Source: Candidatus Adiutrix sp.
GTDB taxonomy: Bacteria > Desulfobacterota > Desulfarculia > Adiutricales > Adiutricaceae
DNA length: 10,608 bases
Assembly (NCBI GenBank): GCA_031273445.1
Contig: JAISRV010000312.1
Span: forward strand, 1 to 10,608
Direction: 5' to 3'
This document shows, piece by piece, positions 6,328 through 10,608 of the stretch. Position 1 is the first letter of the stretch. Each line of letters starts with the position of its first letter. The position numbers and the translations under genes were made by a program. The notes under the pieces were generated by a model that had not been told where the DNA came from, did not search any database, and worked only from the letters and a program-made list of their open reading frames with translations.

Positions 6328-6708
6328 ATGAGCGAACGAGAAATTATTTACACCGACAAGGCGCCGGCGCCGGGGCCGTATTCGCAGGCCGTCAAATACG
6401 CCGGGCTGGTCTTCGTTTCCGGGCAAACCCCGGAAGACCCCGCGACCGGCCGGCCCCTCAAAGGCTCCATGGGCGAGCAGACGGAAATCGTGCTCGCCAA
6501 CATCAAGGCCATTCTGGAAGCGGCCGGCTCCAGTCTGGAAAAAGTGCTGAAGGTCAATATTTACCTGAGCGATATCGCCAAAAAGCCGGAGATGAACGAA
6601 GTCTATAAAAAATTTTTCCCTCATGACCCGCCGGCCCGCATAGCCATGGCCGTCAAAGGGCTCGACGACGGCCTGGATGTGGAAATAGACGTCATCGCCG
6701 CGGCCTGA
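6328..6708 (+). CDS. ridA: RidA family enamine/imine deaminase
   Basis: RidA (YjgF/YER057c/UK114) proteins are small cytoplasmic trimers that hydrolyse reactive 2-amino-acrylate-type enamines/imines released by PLP dehydratases to 2-oxo acids and ammonia. At 126 aa this has the standard length. It shows APAPGPYSQAV near the N-terminus, FVSGQTPEDPATG, VNIYLSDI, the substrate arginine in PPARIAMAV (R104) and the terminal VEIDVIA. The last motif has Asp (D121) where archetypal RidA has the conserved Glu of VEIEAIA, a conservative change seen in some subgroups. It closes the plus-strand run, 46 nt after the second EutD gene, with a strong GGAG leader. Its presence beside an EutB-type dehydratase is functionally coherent: it can clear the imine EutB makes. 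A generic housekeeping role is the alternative. Confidence 0.88.
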   Translation: MSEREIIYTDKAPAPGPYSQAVKYAGLVFVSGQTPEDPATGRPLKGSMGEQTEIVLANIKAILEAAGSSLEKVLKVNIYLSDIAKKPEMNEVYKKFFPHDPPARIAMAVKGLDDGLDVEIDVIAAA

Positions 6709-6721
6709 GCCTAAGTGAACC

Positions 6722-6750
6722 GTGCGGTTAGTTCCTTCTAACCGCACAGT
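6722..6750 (+). terminator. Terminator-like hairpin after ridA
   Basis: GTGCGGTTAG (6722-6731) pairs perfectly over 10 bp with CTAACCGCAC (6738-6747) around a TTCCTT loop. After a C6721/A6748 mismatch, A6719-C6720 can pair with G6749-T6750. It begins 14 nt after the ridA stop codon, where the plus-strand operon should end. The downstream sequence is A/T-containing but has no long T-run, so termination may be imperfect. Confidence 0.55.
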
Positions 6751-6965
6751 CTAATAGGGAATCTTAAGCCTTTTGGATGCGCAAAGCCGATCCCCCGATC
6801 CAGGTAATTTGTCGCAGCAAAGCGATAATGTCATGTTTAAGCAAAGTAGAAATGTCCTATGAAGATAATATTTAGTATTTATTTAATAATCGTGATTCAG
6901 GCGAGTGCGTTAATTGAAAAATATACCAAACTCTTTGTGAACAAAGCCTTTACAGGGGCAGGTAC
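6751..6965. other. AT-rich convergent intergenic DNA without a gene
   Basis: Together with the flanking hairpins this fills the 297-bp gap between ridA (plus) and the TPR gene (minus). No frame shows coding character. The base composition is clearly richer in A/T than the genes. The only small structure seen is CTTTGT-GA-ACAAAG (6933-6946). No tRNA, repeat array or mobile-element end is visible. Confidence 0.5.
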
Positions 6966-7000
6966 GCATTTTCCGGATGAACCATAATGCCGGAATATGC
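6966..7000 (-). terminator. Hairpin downstream of the TPR gene
   Basis: GCATTTTCCGG (6966-6976) pairs with CCGGAATATGC (6990-7000) with one mismatch around a 13-nt loop. It sits 5 nt beyond the stop of the minus-strand gene ending at 7006, the right place for a 3' structure. There is no T-run on the minus strand after it. Confidence 0.35.
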
Positions 7001-7005
7001 GGCGG

Positions 7006-7554
7006 CTATTCTTCGGGGAGGTTCGGCGAGACGGGTTCGGGGCCGTCGCCCTGCTCCTGAATCGTCAGGCCGACTTCGGCCATGCGTTTTTTTAATAGCG
7101 ATAGGCTGGTGTTGTATGATTCGCGATCCGGATCCAGTTGAACGGCTTTGGCTATGTCGGCGTAGGCTTCCGCCAGCTTGCCCTGCTGCTCATAAACGCG
7201 GCCGCGGAAAAAATGCGCCTGGGGATAGCCGGGCCATTGCCTGAGCGCCCTGGTGAAGTCGAAGATCGCTTCTTCCAGTTGCCGGTCGTCGCGTTTGGCT
7301 TCGCCGCGCAGAAGATAGCTTATGGCCCGCTCACGGCGGGTCAGGCCGCGCCTTTGGATTATTTTGGTGTAGCCGGCGATGGCGGCTTTGTAGTCGCCGC
7401 GCCTGTTGGCCAGATAGGCCGCCTCCACCAGGGCGATAGGGGCGGCGCCGGGCGTCTCGCCGGAGGAGGCTTCCTGGGCCGCAAGAGGCGGGGCCGGCCC
7501 AGCCAGCCCCATCAAAAGAGCCGCTATAAGGGCGCATTTCAGAGCCGCGGCCAT
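7006..7554 (-). CDS. Exported tetratricopeptide (TPR) repeat protein
   Basis: This is a 182-aa protein that starts with a Sec-type signal peptide: a short n-region with K6, a hydrophobic core (CALIAALLMGLAG) and a likely cleavage after PPLAA near residue 26. The mature part is helical, with about three TPR-like units: AYLANRRGDYKAAIAGYTKIIQ, AISYLLRGEAKRDDRQLEEAIFDFTRAL and AHFFRGRVYEQQGKLAEAYADIAKAVQLDP. A proline- and glutamate-rich tail follows. TPR proteins are scaffolds for protein contacts, and nothing indicates a partner. It is the last gene of the unit ankyrin-HAD-TPR, starting 5 nt after the HAD stop. The only visible GGAG is 14 nt upstream of the ATG, so translation may depend on coupling. 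The exact function is unknown. Confidence 0.75.
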   Translation of the reverse strand: MAAALKCALIAALLMGLAGPAPPLAAQEASSGETPGAAPIALVEAAYLANRRGDYKAAIAGYTKIIQRRGLTRRERAISYLLRGEAKRDDRQLEEAIFDFTRALRQWPGYPQAHFFRGRVYEQQGKLAEAYADIAKAVQLDPDRESYNTSLSLLKKRMAEVGLTIQEQGDGPEPVSPNLPEE

Positions 7555-7559
7555 ATAAA

Positions 7560-8192
7560 TCAGCTTAGCTCCAGAAGGTCGCGGGCCTCGATCAGGGTCG
7601 CCCTGATCTTCCAGGCGCCGGCCGCCGTCAGTTCTTCCGCCGAGGCGCCCGCTTGCAAAAGCCCCAGCCCTTTGATGCCGGCGGCCCGGGCGGCCTGCAT
7701 GTCATAGACCGCGTCGCCGATATAAATTGCCTGCCCCGGATCAGTTTTGAGGCGGTCCATAGCCAGATAAAGCATATCCGGGGCGGGCTTGCCGCGGGCC
7801 ACGTCGTTGGCGCCCACCGCGGCGTCGAAATAGCGCGACAGCCCCGTGGAACTGAGGGCCGCCCAGGCATTGCCGCGGTTGGTGGCCAGGGCCAGAGCGG
7901 CGCCTTTGGCGTTCAGCTCGGCCAGCATCGCCTCGGCGCCGGGAACGATTTCCAGGTAATTTGCTTCCCGCCCGGCCACTTCGGCTACAAAGTATTCGCT
8001 CCATGCGGCTTCATAGCGGCCCCACAGGGTCGTCCAAAAATCTTTAGTCTCAAGGCTCATGACCCGCCTGGTTTCGCTTTCCGTGACCGGGGGCAGATTA
8101 AAATGCCTGGCTATTCTATTCAGCCCCCTGGTGACGGCAAAAATGGAGTCCACCAGGGTCATGTCGAAGTCAAATATGAAGGTCGTCGTCAT
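7560..8192 (-). CDS. HAD superfamily phosphatase, phosphoglycolate phosphatase-like
   Basis: This is a 210-aa cytoplasmic haloacid-dehalogenase phosphohydrolase. All four HAD motifs are visible: FDFDMT with nucleophile D8 and acid D10, T104 in ALATNRG, K135 in GKPAPD, and GDAVYD with D160 and D164 for magnesium. The helical insert between about residues 16 and 80 is a C1-type cap, as in Gph/PGP and related small phosphatases. The substrate cannot be read from sequence; phosphoglycolate, pyrophosphate or a sugar phosphate are possible. It starts 7 nt after the ankyrin gene stop and has no clear Shine-Dalgarno sequence, suggesting translation coupled to its neighbour. Its place between two exported proteins is unexplained. 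Confidence 0.85.
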   Translation of the reverse strand: MTTTFIFDFDMTLVDSIFAVTRGLNRIARHFNLPPVTESETRRVMSLETKDFWTTLWGRYEAAWSEYFVAEVAGREANYLEIVPGAEAMLAELNAKGAALALATNRGNAWAALSSTGLSRYFDAAVGANDVARGKPAPDMLYLAMDRLKTDPGQAIYIGDAVYDMQAARAAGIKGLGLLQAGASAEELTAAGAWKIRATLIEARDLLELS

Positions 8193-8199
8193 TTTAAGA

Positions 8200-9414
8200 T
8201 TATTCTTTGTTTTTTAGGAAAAAATCGACCAGGTCCGACCGCGAATCCCCAGCATAGTCAAGGGCGCAGCGGCCCTGATTGTCCTGCTCATAAGGGTTCA
8301 AGCCCCCGCTGACCATTAGTTTGGCCACCTCGGCGTTGGGGTTGAGCCAGGCGGCCAGCATCAGGGCGTTGCGGCCTTGGGCGTCTTTGGCGCTGAGGTC
8401 GGCGCCGGCGATGATCAGGGCTCTGGTCACTTCCGGGTTGGCGTTGGCGGCCGCCGCCAAAATAGGCGTCAGGCCGTTGGCCCGCCGGGCGTTTATGTCC
8501 GCGCCCGTTTCATTTAAAACGTATTTTGCCGCTTCGGGGTTGCCGTTGCTCAGGGCGGCCAGCAGCAGAGCGTCGGCGCCGGCGCCGTCGACCGCCTTGA
8601 CGTCGGCGCCGGCTCGTTTCAAAAAACGTAGTATTTCAACGTTGACATTGCCGGCCGCCGCGGCCAGAAAAGGCGTCAAGCCGGTCTGATCCCGGGCTTC
8701 GAGGTCCGCGCCGTCTTGGATCAGCCGCTCAATTACTTCGACGTTCTGATTGTTTCCGGCCGCCAGCATTAGAGCGGTCTGGCCGGCGTCGTTTTTTTCA
8801 TTGATTTTTGCGCCGAGCTTCAGAATTGTGACTACGGCTTGAAGGCCACTGAGGCTGGCCGCCTGCATTAAAGGGGTCAGACCATTTTTGTCGCGGGCGT
8901 CCACTTTTGCGCCGGCTTTGCCCAAAAGCAACAGCGCGGCCGGGTTTTTAAGCACGGCCGCATGGTGCATGGCCGTGCCGCCGTTAAAGTCGCGCTGATC
9001 AAGGTCGGCCCCGGCTTTGAAAAAAACTTCAAGCGCGGCCGGGGTATTAAAATTTACGGCGAACATCAGCGGCGTCAGGCCGAACATTTTGTCTTGCGCG
9101 TCAAGTCGCGCGCCTTGGGAAATCAAAAATTCAACGGCGTCAAAATTTTTGTTGAACCCCGCGGCGGCCATCAGCGGCGTCAGGCCGTCGCTTTCATCGG
9201 GCTGATTTAGGTCGGCGCCCAGGTTCAGGGCCTGGCGCATCTCTTCGACCGTGCCCTGCTTGAAAATGGCCATGAGGCCGCCTTCGGGCCCGGCTTTACC
9301 GGCTTCCGGCGCAGACGGCGCATCGGCGGCGAGTCGGGCGGCCGGGGTCAGGCAGAAAATCGACAGTCCCAAAAAAAAGGCCGTTCTCAACCATTGAACA
9401 AGCAAAACGCTCAT
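8200..9414 (-). CDS. Exported ankyrin-repeat protein
   Basis: This 404-aa protein consists of a signal peptide and about ten to eleven ankyrin repeats. The N-terminus (MSVLLVQWLRTAFFLGLSIFCL, then TPAARLAAD) is a typical Sec signal, so the repeats should face the periplasm. Each unit follows the pattern G-LTPLM-AA----N-E-----L---GAD--A-D and repeats every 33-37 residues from about residue 48 to the C-terminus. Several have an extended N-P/N-x-N loop, and the last is degenerate. I chose the ATG at 9414 because GGAG (9424-9421 on the minus strand) lies exactly 6 nt upstream; a start at 9426 would put that site inside the gene. Ankyrin repeats mediate protein binding and no enzymatic domain is present. 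It heads a tight three-gene unit with a HAD phosphatase and a TPR protein. The partner and role are unknown. Confidence 0.85.
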   Translation of the reverse strand: MSVLLVQWLRTAFFLGLSIFCLTPAARLAADAPSAPEAGKAGPEGGLMAIFKQGTVEEMRQALNLGADLNQPDESDGLTPLMAAAGFNKNFDAVEFLISQGARLDAQDKMFGLTPLMFAVNFNTPAALEVFFKAGADLDQRDFNGGTAMHHAAVLKNPAALLLLGKAGAKVDARDKNGLTPLMQAASLSGLQAVVTILKLGAKINEKNDAGQTALMLAAGNNQNVEVIERLIQDGADLEARDQTGLTPFLAAAAGNVNVEILRFLKRAGADVKAVDGAGADALLLAALSNGNPEAAKYVLNETGADINARRANGLTPILAAAANANPEVTRALIIAGADLSAKDAQGRNALMLAAWLNPNAEVAKLMVSGGLNPYEQDNQGRCALDYAGDSRSDLVDFFLKNKE

Positions 9415-9480
9415 GCTGCTCTCCATACCCTACAAGCCGGCGGCAATCACGGCAGCCTATTTGAGCGAAATAGCCCCTCA

Positions 9481-9496
9481 GGGCATAATAATGCCC
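9481..9496. other. Small perfect hairpin upstream of the ankyrin gene
   Basis: GGGCAT (9481-9486) pairs with ATGCCC (9491-9496) around AATA. It lies within the 240-bp gap between the ankyrin start and the HU stop (9415-9654). That gap otherwise contains no supportable gene and must hold the promoter of the ankyrin unit, for which I see no clear -35/-10 pair. Confidence 0.3.
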
Positions 9497-9605
9497 GCAC
9501 TTAGCGCGGCGGCTTTTGAGGCGATTAAGGGGACGTTTGCGCATCCTCTTAAAATTAAATCGTGTTCAAGGCGGCCCGGCCTATCTATAAGCATCCCGTT
9601 TGGTT

Positions 9606-9653
9606 AGTTCCTTTTCAAATGCGACGGCGTTCCCAGCCGCAAAATAAGGAACT
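9606..9653 (-). terminator. Inverted repeat immediately after the HU gene
   Basis: AGTTCCTT (9606-9613) pairs perfectly with AAGGAACT (9646-9653), and a smaller GC stem (CGGC/GCCG) lies inside. The structure starts 1 nt after the HU stop codon on the minus strand and probably marks its 3' end, although there is no long T-run. Confidence 0.4.
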
Positions 9654-9654
9654 G

Positions 9655-9927
9655 TTAATTCAGAGAGTCTTTCAAAGACTTGGCCACTTTAAATTTTATG
9701 GCCTTGTGAGCTTTCACCACCGCCGGCTCCTTGGTTCTGGGGTTGCGGGCAATTCGTTTTTTGCGCTTGACCACTTCAAAAACGCCAAGGCCGAACATCG
9801 CAAAACGCCCTTCTTTTTTCAAAGTTTTGGTGATTTGAAGAATGATTGCGTCCACAACCTCCTTTGAAGCCGCTTTGGTCAAACCTGTTTCGCCGGCCAC
9901 ATGGGCGATCAATTCCGACTTGGTCAT
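9655..9927 (-). CDS. HU/IHF family DNA-binding protein
   Basis: This is a nucleoid-associated protein of 90 aa, the family's standard length. It has an N-terminal helical dimerisation part (MTKSELIAHVAGETGLTKAA...), the turn RFAMFGLGVFEVVKRKKR, and the DNA-intercalating arm with RNP (R61-P63). HU dimers bend DNA and compact the nucleoid, and affect replication and transcription. In the arm the usual RNPQTGE reads RNPRTKE, adding positive charge. AAGGAG lies 11 nt before the ATG and a second GAAGG is closer. It is likely a single-gene transcript: 483 bp of non-coding DNA lies upstream and a hairpin directly downstream. HU versus an IHF subunit cannot be settled, so no symbol is given. Confidence 0.9.
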   Translation of the reverse strand: MTKSELIAHVAGETGLTKAASKEVVDAIILQITKTLKKEGRFAMFGLGVFEVVKRKKRIARNPRTKEPAVVKAHKAIKFKVAKSLKDSLN

Positions 9928-10410
9928 GTGCCTTCTTTCTCCTTAAACGTTATTTGATTGGTAATATCCGCCGTGAAAGAAGGCCGGCCATGGACGGTCG
10001 GCCGCCTGCCTGACGGTTGAATCCGGTAAGTTCGCAATATGTTCGCCGTGAGGCAGGCCGCCAAAAAAACCGCGACGCGGTCGCTTGGGCGACGCGCCGG
10101 CAGAATCAAAGCCCAACTGGTTTGGATATCGCGCCAAGATGCTTTTTTAGGGCATACTTCAGCAAACACCAGTCGAATTGGCTAATAAATATAGCAGGAC
10201 CCCACAAAAGAAGCAAGCGGCGCAAGCTTATTAACCGCCAAGGCAATCGCTTAAAGAACGTAAGCATGTGAAATAACAAATATTTCCAAATTGATGTTCT
10301 AAAAAATCACCTTGACGTTTCAATAGGGGATGTTCAAGCGATCGCCCCGAAGCTTGACTCCAGCCTTTTTCCGGGGCGGCGCGGTCTGAGCCGGGAAGGC
10401 CGTCGCGCGG
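9928..10410. other. 483-bp intergenic region without a supportable gene
   Basis: The part nearest HU (9928-10140) is GC-rich, with an 8-bp inverted repeat, GCCTGCCT (10004-10011) against AGGCAGGC (10051-10058). The part from about 10140 to 10340 is AT-rich. A weak stem, CGCCCCG (10343-10349) against CGGGGCG (10372-10378), lies downstream of the epimerase gene and could be its terminator, but the loop is 22 nt. Open frames here encode low-complexity basic or composition-driven peptides and were not accepted. The HU promoter must lie in this stretch; no clear consensus is visible. Confidence 0.45.
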
Positions 10411-10608
10411 TCAGGAAACTTTGGCGCGGTTGCTCTGCCAGTTCCAGGCCGTGCGTATTATATCGTCTAGACAGGTCATGGCCGGCGCCCAGCCCAGCGC
10501 CGCTTTGGCCTTGTCGGCTGAGGCCACCAGCACTGGGGGGTCCCCGGGGCGGCGATGGGCGAACTTATAAGGCACCCACTGGCCGGCGACGCGTTCGGCC
10601 GCGGCCAT
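10411..10608 (-). CDS. galE: UDP-glucose 4-epimerase C-terminus (partial, runs off the right edge)
   Basis: The last 65 residues of an extended short-chain dehydrogenase are present. The segment HRRPGDPPVLVASADKAKAALGW followed by P---CLDDIIRTAWNWQ is the characteristic C-terminal signature of GalE, which interconverts UDP-glucose and UDP-galactose using bound NAD for exopolysaccharide or LPS sugar supply. The reading frame is open to the window edge and the Met at 10608 is internal, so the true start lies outside. The stop is TGA at 10413-10411. Other UDP-sugar epimerases share this tail, so the exact sugar is not certain. Confidence 0.8.
   Translation of the reverse strand: MAAAERVAGQWVPYKFAHRRPGDPPVLVASADKAKAALGWAPAMTCLDDIIRTAWNWQSNRAKVS

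Noticed and set aside
6726..9613. 12-nt direct repeat GGTTAGTTCCTT at 6726-6737 and 9602-9613, both in terminator-like hairpins
   Set aside because: One or a few shared 12-mers are expected by chance in 10 kb, and the paired arms around them differ.
10017..10271. Open frame of 84 codons on the plus strand in the HU-epimerase gap
   Set aside because: Basic, composition-driven sequence with no motif, no good ribosome binding site, and it spans a sharp GC-to-AT change.
10242..10346. Inverted repeat GGCAATCGCTT (10242-10252) against AAGCGATCGCC (10336-10346), possible element ends
   Set aside because: There is one mismatch over 11 bp and about 83 nt between the arms, with no transposase or target duplication; about one such match is expected by chance in this gap.
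1..10608. CRISPR array, tRNA/rRNA, insertion sequence, phage or defence genes
   Set aside because: No repeat-spacer pattern, tRNA-like cloverleaf, transposase, integrase or known defence domain was seen on either strand.

Overview
The window looks like chromosomal DNA of a high-GC, Gram-negative, probably anaerobic or fermentative proteobacterium. Deltaproteobacteria/Desulfobacterota in the broad sense is my guess, from codon use and gene style only. Support comes from GC-rich codon third positions, Shine-Dalgarno leaders, Sec signal peptides on two periplasmic-type proteins and a TRAP-transporter-like remnant. No ribosomal or phylogenetic marker is present, so the taxon is inference.

Left half, plus strand (438-6708): a compact catabolic gene run. 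It holds a Glu/Leu/Phe/Val-type dehydrogenase, an EutD/DoeA-type M24 hydrolase, an M20 amidohydrolase, an EutB-type PLP dehydratase, a second EutD/DoeA-type hydrolase broken by one in-frame TAA, and a RidA enamine/imine deaminase. Two junctions are 4-nt ATGA overlaps. Two other genes are preceded by hairpins, and three share an AAACAGG-type leader. The EutD and EutB signatures point to ectoine/5-hydroxyectoine breakdown or a related cyclic N-acylated diamino acid. The usual partners EutE/DoeB (deacetylase), EutC (imine reductase), DoeC/DoeD, a regulator and an intact transporter are not in the window. A plausible scheme (inference) is: EutD opens the ring to an N-acetyl diamino acid; the M20 enzyme removes the acetyl group; EutB eliminates from the hydroxylated diamino acid; RidA hydrolyses the enamine/imine; and the dehydrogenase handles the released ammonia or amino group. 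Just upstream (about 103-264) lies the 3' end of a gene resembling a TRAP solute-binding protein. It is cut off by AT-rich, non-coding DNA that carries three adjacent inverted repeats.

Middle (6709-7005): an AT-rich, gene-free stretch between convergent gene ends, with a hairpin at each side.

Right half, minus strand (10608 to 7006): the C-terminus of a GalE-like UDP-glucose 4-epimerase entering from the right edge, a 483-bp gap, an HU/IHF-family DNA-binding protein, then a tight three-gene unit. That unit holds an exported protein of about ten ankyrin repeats, a HAD phosphatase and an exported TPR protein. These appear to be ordinary housekeeping or envelope genes, unrelated to the catabolic run.

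The points most worth a second look are the non-canonical make-up of the ectoine-like operon, the single nonsense codon in the second EutD gene and the truncated transporter gene.
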